From Nocardia flavorosea NBRC 108225 (GTDB lineage Bacteria; Actinomycetota; Actinomycetes; Mycobacteriales; Mycobacteriaceae), in the NCBI RefSeq assembly GCF_001613385.1, contig NZ_BDCG01000016.1, positions 124,001-188,000 on the forward strand: a stretch of 64,000 bases of DNA, read 5' to 3'. Positions 1-7,084 of this stretch are shown here, in pieces. The position numbers and the translations under genes are program-made. How positions within the stretch are numbered: the first letter of the stretch is position 1; each line of letters starts with the position of its first letter. The notes below the pieces were generated by a model, which was not told the origin of the DNA, searched no databases, and worked only from the letters and a program-made list of their open reading frames with translations.

Positions 1-483
1 GCCGAACGGGCCGGGGTTTCCCGCGGTGCCGCCCAACACCATTTCCCCACCCGGGAAGACCTGATCACCGCCGCCCTCACCTACATGTTCGACACCCGCA
101 CGGACCAGGCAGTGACGGCGGCGGTCAGTGAATCCGGTCCGGTCCGCACCGAAGCCGTCGTCGCGGGTCTGGTCGAGTCCTACACCAGCCCCCTCTTCAA
201 AGCAGCACTACAGGTGTGGACCCACGCCGCCGCCGACCCGGCGCTGCGCGAACGAATCGTTCCACTGGAGGCCCGCTTCGGCCGCGGCGCCCACCGCCGC
301 GCCGTCGAAGCTCTCGGCGTCGACGATTCCGACCCGGTGACCCACCACCTGGTCCAGGCCACTCTCGACCTCGCCCGCGGGCTGGGCCTGGCCGATGTCC
401 TCACCGACGATTCCGCCCGCCGCAAACAGATCGTTCACCAATGGGCCGCCACTCTGCACGAGGCCCTCGAAGCCAGGCGGTAA
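1..483 (+). CDS. TetR-family transcriptional regulator, 5' end outside the window
   Basis: The frame is open from the first base, so the start codon lies upstream of the window and the product is N-terminally incomplete. The visible part begins inside the helix-turn-helix (AERAGVSRGAAQHHFPTRED), where the recognition helix and the following HFPTREDL are typical of TetR. About 125 residues of helical ligand-binding domain follow, ending LHEALEARR. The protein should be a dimeric DNA-binding repressor; its ligand is unknown. The next gene on the same strand, a SnoaL-like protein, starts 145 bp downstream behind its own palindrome, so the two may not share a transcript. An internal ATG at 85 could be mistaken for the start but would remove the HTH. 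Confidence 0.85.
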   Translation, partial: AERAGVSRGAAQHHFPTREDLITAALTYMFDTRTDQAVTAAVSESGPVRTEAVVAGLVESYTSPLFKAALQVWTHAAADPALRERIVPLEARFGRGAHRRAVEALGVDDSDPVTHHLVQATLDLARGLGLADVLTDDSARRKQIVHQWAATLHEALEARR

Positions 484-550
484 CCGGGTACACATCCACG
501 GTGTGACCGCGTCCCATCGGGGCTGCGATTACCGGTCCTGCACGGAATCC

Positions 551-567
551 ATTACCTCTCAGGTAAT
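551..567. promoter_or_regulatory. Palindromic operator candidate upstream of a SnoaL-like gene
   Basis: A perfect inverted repeat with arms ATTACCT and AGGTAAT around a CTC centre. It lies 61 bp before the ATG of the SnoaL-like gene at 629. The same arms with a 3-nt centre occur at 27628-27644, before another SnoaL-like gene. Function as an operator is inferred. Confidence 0.55.
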
Positions 568-628
568 CGCCACAGTGCACTGAGCGCTGCGAGTATCGGG
601 TGACACGGAACGAAGCCAGGAGAACACG

Positions 629-1048
629 ATGACCGATACCACTGCCGCAGTGACCACCCGTACCACGGTCGAGAGTTTTCTCGCGGCCCGCTCCGCGGGC
701 GATACCGCGGCACTCACCGCGCTGTTCGCCGACGAAGTCGATTGGCAGCTGGCAGCGAACCCCGATGTGCCCTGGATCAAGCCCCGCCGCACCGCGGCCG
801 AATGCGCCGCCCAGTTCGATGACCTGATGGCGCATGTCGTTCCCGAGGACGCCCGCGCCGAGATCGACACTTTCCTGGTAGATGGAGCGGACGCGGTTCT
901 GTTCGGTCATGTCGCCGGTCGGGTCCGCGCCACCGGAAGAACCTTCGAAGGCCCTTTCGCCCTGCGGCTGACCGTCGAGAACGGCCGCATCACCCGCCAC
1001 CATCTCTACGAGAACAGCGTCTCCATCGCCCAGGCGTGTATGCCCTGA
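629..1048 (+). CDS. SnoaL-like / nuclear transport factor 2-fold protein
   Basis: A 139-residue single-domain protein. Its N-terminal helices (VESFLAARSAGDTAALTALF), the segment DEVDWQLA and a C-terminal GRITRHHLYENSV fit the cone-shaped SnoaL/ketosteroid-isomerase-like fold. Members range from polyketide cyclases and isomerases to uncharacterised small-molecule binders, so no reaction can be assigned. The ATG is preceded by CCAGGAGA at 617-624, a good ribosome-binding site. No signal peptide or membrane segment is visible, so it is probably cytoplasmic. Control through the palindrome at 551-567 is likely, perhaps together with the similar gene at 27208-27561. Confidence 0.8.
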   Translation: MTDTTAAVTTRTTVESFLAARSAGDTAALTALFADEVDWQLAANPDVPWIKPRRTAAECAAQFDDLMAHVVPEDARAEIDTFLVDGADAVLFGHVAGRVRATGRTFEGPFALRLTVENGRITRHHLYENSVSIAQACMP

Positions 1049-1382
1049 CCGAGTTACCTTCGACTGCGCCGCGCCGAGCGCGTTTTCAGGTGTTCAGGTT
1101 CTTCGTTATCCGAGGCCGCCCGGAGGTTTGCCGCGATCGCCGCCGGGGCCTGATGGATCGATATCGGTAACGCGGAGCGGTCTCGAACGAAAGATCTCGA
1201 AGAAGGTCCAGGTAGCGAGCGTGGTCGGTAATTTGTGAGGCGGTTCGGCCGCAGGTGGAGACGGCCCGGATCACGCCGTTGTTCGATCACGATCGGCGTT
1301 CGCGATCGGTGCTTTCGGTAGCTCGGGTTCGTTGCACAGCGGGGCATGTGAATTGCGGCTCCGCTCATGAGAAGGGGCGTGC
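1049..1382. other. Intergenic stretch without a recognisable gene
   Basis: Open frames here, such as one on the minus strand over 1054-1368, are arginine- and serine-rich with no family signature and look like chance frames in GC-rich DNA. I see no clear promoter element, repeat or RNA. Confidence 0.5.
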
Positions 1383-1706
1383 ATGGCTGATACGAGACGT
1401 TCTAGACATACCGAACGGGCAGTTGCCGCGATAACGACGCTGGGCGCCAGGCTTTCCGATGGTTGGTTACGCCATGAGCTATTGGTGGCGTCCATCGTGC
1501 TCTCGTTGTTCACCTTGGTGATGGGGCTGACGTCCGAGCACCTGGGATGGCGGATCGGATATTGCGCGGCGGGCACCGTGGGTGCCACGGCTTCGGTGCT
1601 CGTGCTGCGCAGGGACGGGCCCAGGCAGTGGATGGCTTCCGTCGGAATAGCGGTGTCGAACGTGATCCTGCTGATCGTGTACGGGCGGATGTCCGGCGAT
1701 CTGTGA
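1383..1706 (+). CDS. Small predicted membrane protein of unknown function
   Basis: A 107-residue protein with a basic N-terminus followed by three hydrophobic stretches at about residues 33-50, 57-75 and 86-103, the last ending in the short tail GRMSGDL. This suggests a three-helix inner-membrane protein. GAAGGGG lies just before the ATG and serves as a ribosome-binding site. No family is recognised and no conserved catalytic motif is visible. It stands alone between an empty 334-bp gap and a convergently oriented SDR gene, so context gives no clue to function. It could be a spurious frame, but the clean hydrophobic segmentation argues for a real gene. Confidence 0.6.
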   Translation: MADTRRSRHTERAVAAITTLGARLSDGWLRHELLVASIVLSLFTLVMGLTSEHLGWRIGYCAAGTVGATASVLVLRRDGPRQWMASVGIAVSNVILLIVYGRMSGDL

Positions 1707-1880
1707 GGGTCGGCGAAAAACGTGCCGAGAATGTCCACCGGTCCGGCCGCCGTACGTAAGCGAGCGCCCGCGGTGGCGCGGGCCCAGCCCGGTTTCGACT
1801 ACCCAGATGTACGGCGGCACAGATGCCGGTGATGCGGTCCGCGGCGCAGGCGGACCGTGCCACCGGATGCGGCGGCCGAT

Positions 1881-2768
1881 TCAGCCGAGGCCGAACGAGA
1901 CCCCGGTGAGTTCTTCGGAGACATCCCACAGCCGTTCCGCGGTTCGCACATCACTCGCTCCGGCCGAACGGCCGACCAATGCGGGGTAACCGTGGAGTTC
2001 GCCGCGGCCGTCGGGCCCGACATAGCTTGCTCCGGGAAGGTCCTGGGTGGCGGCGAACAAGGTGGTGCGGGCGGCCTGTTCCGGCGTCTGGGCGAGGATC
2101 CGGCCGGCGAGATGCACGATCCCGACCAAGTATTTGTTACGGTCCCGGGTGCCCAGTTCGGTGGCCGCGTAACCGGGGTGCGCCGCCATCGAACGGATCT
2201 CCGAACCGGTCCTTCGCAGCCGGCGTTCGAGCTCGAGGGTGAACAGCAGGTTCGCGAGTTTGGCGCGGGCGTAGGCCTTCACCGGGTTGTATCCGCGTTT
2301 CCCGAAATCGAGATCGTCGAAGTCGATGGTGCCCGAGCGGTGCAAGCCGGAGGACAGTGTCACCACGCGGTCGGTGATATGCGGGAGCAGTAGATTGGTG
2401 AGCGCGAAATGTCCGAGATGGTTGGTGCCGAACTGCATTTCGAATCCGTCCGCCGTCCGCGATTCGGGCACCATCGCGACCCCGGCGTTGTTCACCAGGA
2501 TCGCGATCGGGCCGTCCCAGGCATCGGCGAACGCGCGTACGGAGGAGAGGTCGGCGAGGTCGAGCCGGCGCACCTCGTTACTGCCACCGACCCGCCGCGC
2601 GGCCTCGGTGCCACGGTCGAGGTCACGGACGGCAAGCACGGTATGCGCCCCGGCGCGGGCGAACGCGGCGGCGGTACCGAACCCCACGCCGCTGTTCGCG
2701 CCGGTGACGATGACGGTGCGGCCGTCGAGCGCGGGCATCTCGGCCGCGGTCCAATGCGTGGAACTCAT
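1881..2768 (-). CDS. Short-chain dehydrogenase/reductase (retinol dehydrogenase-like)
   Basis: A 295-residue NAD(P)-dependent oxidoreductase of the classical SDR fold. The sequence shows the cofactor motif TGANSGVG near residue 20, the NNAG motif, the catalytic Ser in LSSGLHRSG and the YxxxK pair in KAYARAKLAN. The layout resembles WW-domain/retinol dehydrogenase-type SDRs; the substrate is unknown. The ATG at 2768 (MSSTHWTAAEMPALDGRTV) is chosen because the frame further upstream is basic, low in hydrophobics and unlike the family. The gene is followed in reading order by an empty 174-bp gap and shares no obvious operon with the ohr gene upstream of it. Confidence 0.88.
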   Translation of the reverse strand: MSSTHWTAAEMPALDGRTVIVTGANSGVGFGTAAAFARAGAHTVLAVRDLDRGTEAARRVGGSNEVRRLDLADLSSVRAFADAWDGPIAILVNNAGVAMVPESRTADGFEMQFGTNHLGHFALTNLLLPHITDRVVTLSSGLHRSGTIDFDDLDFGKRGYNPVKAYARAKLANLLFTLELERRLRRTGSEIRSMAAHPGYAATELGTRDRNKYLVGIVHLAGRILAQTPEQAARTTLFAATQDLPGASYVGPDGRGELHGYPALVGRSAGASDVRTAERLWDVSEELTGVSFGLG

Positions 2769-2863
2769 GGCCCCGACCGTATCGGGCCCCGCCGATGCCG
2801 GCGACCCTGCCTCGGAAGGCCGGTCATCTTGTCGTTTCCGGACCGCGGTGACCCGAGCTTCGC

Positions 2864-3289
2864 TCAGTCGTCGGTGACGACCACATCGACGTCGATATTG
2901 CCGCGGACCGCGTTCGAGTACGGGCACACCTGGTGTGCGGCGTCCGCGAGTTCCTGGGCGGCGGCATGGTCGAGGGTGGGGATGACGACCTCGAGGGTGA
3001 CGGCCAGCCCGAACCCGCCGCTGCCGTTGGGCCCGATACCGACCCGGGCGCCGACGCTGGAGTCGCCGATTTCGACCTTCTTCGTGCGGGCCACGAGTTG
3101 CAGCGCGGAGTGGAAGCAGGCGGCGTAACCGGCGGCGAACAACTGCTCCGGGTTGGCTCCGTCACCGCTGCCACCCATTTCCTTGGGCATGGCCAGTTGC
3201 AGATCGATCCGCCCGTCCGGAGTGCGGGTGCGGCCGTTGCGGCCGGCGCCGGTGGAGATCGCTTCGGCGGTGTAGGCGATATCGGGCAT
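2864..3289 (-). CDS. ohr: Organic hydroperoxide resistance protein Ohr (OsmC superfamily)
   Basis: A thiol peroxidase of 141 residues that reduces organic and fatty-acid hydroperoxides. The two redox cysteines are visible at about C58 (AACFHSAL) and C122 (VCPYSNA), with the conserved Glu in NPEQLFAAGY and basic residues near R17-R20. Length matches the family. The ATG at 3289 (MPDIAYT) is preferred to one four codons upstream because GAGGA sits at proper spacing before it. The upstream ATG would overlap the end of ohrR. It lies directly downstream of ohrR on the same strand, so the pair is an operon under the OhrR operator at 3776-3799. Confidence 0.93.
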   Translation of the reverse strand: MPDIAYTAEAISTGAGRNGRTRTPDGRIDLQLAMPKEMGGSGDGANPEQLFAAGYAACFHSALQLVARTKKVEIGDSSVGARVGIGPNGSGGFGLAVTLEVVIPTLDHAAAQELADAAHQVCPYSNAVRGNIDVDVVVTDD

Positions 3290-3297
3290 CGAATTCC

Positions 3298-3741
3298 TCA
3301 TTCCTGGTTGTCTTCCCGGTTCTGCGATTCGCAGAACCGGGTGGCGAGATCACGCAGTAGAACGGCTTCTTCGGGGGACATCTGGAACTTGAGCTGAACT
3401 CGGCGCTGCACCGCGGCGACCCGCGGCTGTAAGCGCCGGCCGGCCTCGGTGAGATGGATGGTGACCAGTCGCTCGTCGGCATCCTCACGCCGTTTCTCGA
3501 CGATCCCGAGCGTTTGCAGCCGCCGTAGCAGCGGTGACAATGTCCCGCTGTCCAGCCGCAATCGTTTGCCCAGCGCCGAGACGGTGATCCCGTCCTCCTC
3601 CCACAACGCCAGCAAAGTGACGTATTGGGTGTAGGTGAGCCCGAGTTCGCCGAGCCCGTCCCGGTAGGCGTTGGACGCTACCCGCGCCGCCGAGTACAGC
3701 GCGAAGCAGACTTGCGAGTCCAGCAGCAGGTCTTCTTCCAC
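3298..3741 (-). CDS. ohrR: MarR-family peroxide-sensing repressor OhrR
   Basis: The product is about 147 residues from a GTG at 3741 (EEDLLLDSQVCFALYSAARV). The N-terminal Cys in QVCFALY is the peroxide-sensing cysteine of OhrR proteins. A second Cys close to the C-terminus (RFCESQN) suggests the two-cysteine type. The winged helix spans roughly residues 45-110 (VSALGKRLRLDSGTLSPLLR). Oxidation should release the repressor and induce ohr, which begins 9 bp downstream. A TTG at 3777 would extend the protein by 12 residues but lies inside the operator palindrome, so the GTG is favoured; the start is not certain. Confidence 0.9.
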   Translation of the reverse strand: MEEDLLLDSQVCFALYSAARVASNAYRDGLGELGLTYTQYVTLLALWEEDGITVSALGKRLRLDSGTLSPLLRRLQTLGIVEKRREDADERLVTIHLTEAGRRLQPRVAAVQRRVQLKFQMSPEEAVLLRDLATRFCESQNREDNQE

Positions 3742-3775
3742 GCCGATGATACTGCCACGCAATCGAGATTCGTGC

Positions 3776-3799
3776 AACTAAGTTGCGTGCAACTTAGTT
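3776..3799. promoter_or_regulatory. OhrR operator, long perfect palindrome
   Basis: Perfect inverted repeat with 11-bp arms AACTAAGTTGC and GCAACTTAGTT around a GT centre, 34 bp upstream of the chosen ohrR GTG. It is AT-rich against a GC-rich background. Position and symmetry fit an autoregulatory OhrR box controlling ohrR-ohr. Confidence 0.8.
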
Positions 3800-3845
3800 T
3801 TGGACAGGTGTCTGTCGATTCCGGCCTACCCTGCCTTGGCGGTGG

Positions 3846-4466
3846 CTACCAGATCGAGGGAGCCGCTACCGGCCGCGGATGCCTTCCGAGATCGTCCAGC
3901 GCCGCGATGAACGCGGGATGTGCGGTCACCACCAGGGCGGTGCGCTCATCGCTGAGCCGGGCGCGCAGAACAGGGCGCGCAAAACTGAAAGCGCCACGGG
4001 TGAATGCGAGCCCGTACACCAATGCATAGGGCGCCGCTTTCACGATGTTGTCCGCGAGATCCGGCATCTGGTCGAACAGCACCGCGCTCGCGACTCTGAC
4101 GAAGAACAAGGCGACCGGCACCACCGCGGCCACCACCAGGATCGATCCCAGCACACGGCAGAAGATCGTCCGTGCCAGGCAGAGTGGGCAGCGCGGCCAC
4201 TGGCCGGTGACTTCCACATCGGCCTTCGGGTACTTGAAAATCCGGAAGGCGCCCTTCCCGTCGAGAATGCTCCGCAGATAAGTGATCTGCCGGAGGCCGA
4301 TCTCACGGGTTGCGAACTTCACCCGCACGCCCTGGCGCTTACACACGGGCTTTCCGTGCTGGGCGCAGATATCCGGCACCGGTTCGGCCACCGATAACGA
4401 GGCGTACGGCGCGCCGCCCTCCCCGGCATCGTGCCGGATCGCGATCCGTGCTTCGTTCTTCGTCAC
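3846..4466 (-). CDS. Predicted membrane protein with cysteine pairs, intact copy of a tandem pair
   Basis: A 206-residue protein. The N-terminal soluble part contains a conserved-looking segment PVPDICAQHGKPVCKR and a CxxC pair (CPLCLART). Two or three hydrophobic segments follow at about residues 105-130 and 140-160, and the C-terminal part includes SDERTALVVTAHPAFIAAL. The cysteine and histidine pattern could bind a metal or form disulfides; function is unknown. The ATGA at its start overlaps the stop of the broken paralogue upstream, so it was probably co-translated with the cluster at 4463-5896. It is the last gene of that cluster and appears intact. Confidence 0.7.
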   Translation of the reverse strand: MTKNEARIAIRHDAGEGGAPYASLSVAEPVPDICAQHGKPVCKRQGVRVKFATREIGLRQITYLRSILDGKGAFRIFKYPKADVEVTGQWPRCPLCLARTIFCRVLGSILVVAAVVPVALFFVRVASAVLFDQMPDLADNIVKAAPYALVYGLAFTRGAFSFARPVLRARLSDERTALVVTAHPAFIAALDDLGRHPRPVAAPSIW

Positions 4467-4899
4467 CGAGGTTTCTCCGTCGCTCGAGTGTGGCAGTGAA
4501 AGGCGGCCGCGAAATCAGGATGCGCGTCGACCCGGAGGAGCCGTTCATCGTCGATCGGCCGGCCTGCGGATGCCGGGGGTGAACTGTGGTCTCGTAGAAC
4601 AGGGACCGCACGAGTAGCCGCGACACCGCGGGCCGGCCATGTGCGGTGCACACGTCCGGCAGTGGTTGTACGAGCTCCAACTCGAGCGGTGCCACGCTCA
4701 ACGGCGAACAGCGCCTCTTGTACCAGTGCGGGTCCTTGTACTCCTGCGCTCCCGCCCGGCGCCGCAGCGATACGGTCACATCGGTCGGTGCGTACTGTGT
4801 CTCGCGCACGGCCCCACCCGGATGCTCGGAAAGCAACCACGTCCGCTGATAGTCGTTGGGGCGGTACCGGACATCTTCGATCCGCTCCTTCCAGCTCAC
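4463..4899 (-). pseudogene. Disrupted paralogue of the downstream membrane protein (internal deletion plus frameshift)
   Basis: From a GTG at 4899 the frame gives SWKERIEDVRY and then PLPDVCTAHGRPAVSRLLVRS, which matches PVPDICAQHGKPVCKR of the gene at 3846-4466. Near 4560-4575 the similarity jumps to another frame (PIDDERLLRVDAHPDFAAAF). That segment matches SDERTALVVTAHPAFIAAL at the end of the intact copy and stops at 4463. The whole central membrane-spanning part, about 110 residues, is missing. The GTG overlaps the stop of the proline-rich gene upstream (GTGA), and its ancestral stop overlaps the next start (ATGA), so operon spacing is kept. A natural short protein reading on in the first frame is less likely, since the tail would be a shadow of the next gene. 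Confidence 0.65.
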
Positions 4900-5441
4900 T
4901 GCAACCAGCCGCGTTGCCGTCGCTCCTGGAAGTAGAGGTCGTCCTCGTCGGGTTCGTCCGGGGTGACGACCACATCGCGCCATGATTGCCGGCGGTCGGG
5001 TGCGGGATTGCCCGGTGCTGCGGGACCGGTTGTGGCCGCGGAACCGGGCAGGGCGCCGGGAGGGGCCGGCGCGGGACTCGGTTCCGGCGGCGGAACGGGG
5101 GCGGCCGGAGGTGGCGGCTCCGGGACGTCGGGGTCGCGCTGCCGGTAGCTTGCGAGGGTCGCGTTGCCCTCGTCGATCAGCCGTTTCTTTTCGTCCGGTG
5201 TCTGAGCACGCAGGTCTTCCTGCGCCTGCGCAAGCACCGAATCATTCAGCCGCAGAAATGATTCGCTGTGCCGGAGATCGCGCAGACTCCCGTTGCCCTG
5301 CGCTATCTCTCGGAGTTGCTTTTCCATATCCGGGGCCAGTCCACTGCCGGCGAGGATGTTCAGAGCACTTCTGAGGTGACGTGACATACCGATATGGCCG
5401 CCGGCGAGATCGAGCATCGGTTCCTCTTCGCGGTTCGTCAT
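4896..5441 (-). CDS. Proline-rich hypothetical protein in a type VII secretion-associated cluster
   Basis: A 181-residue product. Residues 1-95 look helical and charged (LRSALNILAGSGLAPDMEKQ, DSVLAQAQEDLRAQTPDEKK). Residues 105-145 are Pro/Ala-rich, and the acidic tail ends DEDDLYFQERRQRGWLQ. There is no signal peptide or membrane helix. Helical heads followed by proline-rich tails are common among ESX-linked actinobacterial proteins, but no named family is recognised. Its ATG overlaps the stop of the EspC-like reading frame (ATGA at 5438-5441) and its stop overlaps the next GTG, so it sits within a tightly coupled operon. Its partners on both sides are disrupted, so it may itself be without function. 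Confidence 0.65.
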   Translation of the reverse strand: MTNREEEPMLDLAGGHIGMSRHLRSALNILAGSGLAPDMEKQLREIAQGNGSLRDLRHSESFLRLNDSVLAQAQEDLRAQTPDEKKRLIDEGNATLASYRQRDPDVPEPPPPAAPVPPPEPSPAPAPPGALPGSAATTGPAAPGNPAPDRRQSWRDVVVTPDEPDEDDLYFQERRQRGWLQ

Positions 5442-5896
5442 AGCACTCCGGGGTGGTCATAGGATGCGCTGGGCAGGTCGGGGATCGTCCCTGTTTCCAG
5501 CGCGGAGAGGAGCCCTGCGGAGATGGCGCCGACCAAAGCCTGAGCCGCGCCGACCCATTGGCTCAGATCGTTGATCGCCTTTGCGACTTTTGTTGCCATA
5601 ATTGCTGCAATAGCGGCAGTCGTGTTATCGGTACTCCGGTACATGATCGCAGCATTTATCAACTCTGTCGCCGAAGAATCGGTGACGGATCCCAGGCGTT
5701 CGTAGTTCGATTTCAACTCTTCGCAAACTTCTTGTAGCCGATCGAGCACCGGTGTCAATATCAGACCACCGCTTTCCTGTACGTTCAGTCACTTCTCCGC
5801 GTATGAGACGGTCTGGGAATTCTCTTGTCCCAGTCTCCACAGGTGGCGTGCCGACTCGTCGAGATCGTCGGGCTCGACCTTGAACTCGTAGACCAA
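5438..5896 (-). pseudogene. EspC-like (DUF2580) type VII secretion target, interrupted by an in-frame TGA
   Basis: One reading frame runs from a TTG at 5896, behind an AAGGGGGG ribosome-binding site, to a stop at 5438. It is broken only by TGA at 5789-5791, codon 36 of 153. Before the stop it reads VYEFKVEPDDLDESARHLWR and ends SYAEK. After it come LNVQESGGLILTPVLDRLQE and NAAIMYRSTDNTTAAI. Both halves resemble successive parts of EspC/DUF2580 ESX-associated proteins, whose C-terminus carries the YxSTD-type segment. The simplest reading is a nonsense mutation. Restart at a TTG (5758) could still yield a 106-residue C-terminal fragment. Selenocysteine insertion is unlikely in this setting. Confidence 0.65.
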
Positions 5897-6182
5897 CCCC
5901 GACCCCCCTTGCTGCTAGTCGAGATTCTGCCATCAGATATTGCCATGTGTTCGACGATCGATTCCACCATGACCGGTTGCCATCGGTGTCATACAGCTAT
6001 TACCGCTGTTCGTACTACTTGCGGAGCCGGATGCTGGACAGATGCGATCCGGACCTTCGGTACGTGTTGCACGGGGGCACGCGGCGCTGCGTGCTCGAGG
6101 CTCCGCTCAGGTCGGGGGCCGATCGGGGCCTGTGGTTCGATGAATCCGTCGGAGTTGGTGCTGTGGCCGATGGAGGGGGAAT

Positions 6183-6720
6183 ATGCCGTTTTGGTTCTGG
6201 CGCATCGTCGGTGGTGTCGTAGGCCTTGCGCTGAGCGCTATGGCGGTAGTCTTTCTGATCGGATCCGATCAATATCGCCGCCTACTACCTGGGTTACGGC
6301 AAGGAAATGCGTGTCGAGGTCATTGCGGGGACGAGTTTCCTCGGACCCGGCGGCGATTCTCCGGGCCCCGGTGAGGCCGAGGTGGTCGGCGAGGACCGCA
6401 GGGTCGGCATCTACGACGCGGACTCCGGGGAGATGCTGACCGCGCGGCCACGGCTGATCGATAGCGGAGTCGAAAAGTACGTGTACCACGGGAACGCATC
6501 AGTTCTGAACGGCCTGACCTCGATCATCCCGGTGTTTCTGTTCGGCGTTCCGGGGCTGCTGTTGCTCTTGTTGCTGGTTCCGAACCGCCTGCTGACACCA
6601 CTGGAACCGGTATTGAACCGGCTCACCGCGCGATTGAACAGTTTCAATGACCGGATGTCGAAATCTTCTGCGGGCCAGGGCAAGCCGGAGGAGTCGAACC
6701 GATATCGGTCGGGGTGGTGA
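6183..6720 (+). pseudogene. Frameshifted two-helix membrane protein
   Basis: From an ATG at 6183, preceded by a strong GGAGGGG, the frame encodes a membrane anchor (MPFWFWRIVGGVVGLALSAM) and reaches a codon for Asp near 6262. The continuation PINIAAYYLGYGKEMRVEVI lies in another frame and runs to 6720. It includes an extracytoplasmic domain and a second membrane helix near 6525-6580 (IIPVFLFGVPGLLLLLLLVP). The second frame has several stops just upstream of 6259 and no sensible start, which supports a frameshift around 6258-6265 rather than two genes. A sequencing error is the main alternative. It diverges from the type VII cluster across a 286-bp gap. Confidence 0.6.
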
Positions 6721-7084
6721 GGTGCGGAAAAGCCGAGGTGACAGTGGCCCGGGCAGGGCTCGAGCGTGCCGGTGAGCCGCGGCGATGAGTTCTGTGCCGC
6801 TGCCGAAACCGCAGAATCGTCAGTGGAATCCGGCGCCGCTCACCGACCAGGGGGCCAGGGATAAATAAGGGCCGCGCAGGCCGTTCTCGTCGAACACGGC
6901 GCGGTATCAGATCAACTCGCGGATTCGCCGGAATACAGCGTGGCGCCGCCGCCGATGCCCAGTCCTCGTCCGGAAGCGCGGGATCGTCGGACCGTTGGAG
7001 CACGTATCCTCGGCGGGCCCGGCCATATCCATCCCCCGCAAACGCGAGGTGAGCGAACTTCCGCTTTCTTTCATCGGCGGTCGA
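6721..7084. other. Gap without a convincing gene
   Basis: This separates the frameshifted membrane gene from a convergent SMP-30-like gene. The open frames are short, Arg/Pro-rich and without motifs. No clear terminator hairpin or repeat was found. Confidence 0.45.

Noticed and set aside
2769..2927. A 53-residue N-terminal extension of the SDR gene at 1881-2768
   Set aside because: The extension is basic, unlike SDR N-termini, and overlaps the end of ohr. The ATG at 2768 gives the normal SDR start.
5789..5791. Selenocysteine at the TGA inside the EspC-like frame
   Set aside because: No SECIS-like hairpin context or selenoprotein family link is evident, and EspC-type proteins have no cysteine or selenocysteine at this place.
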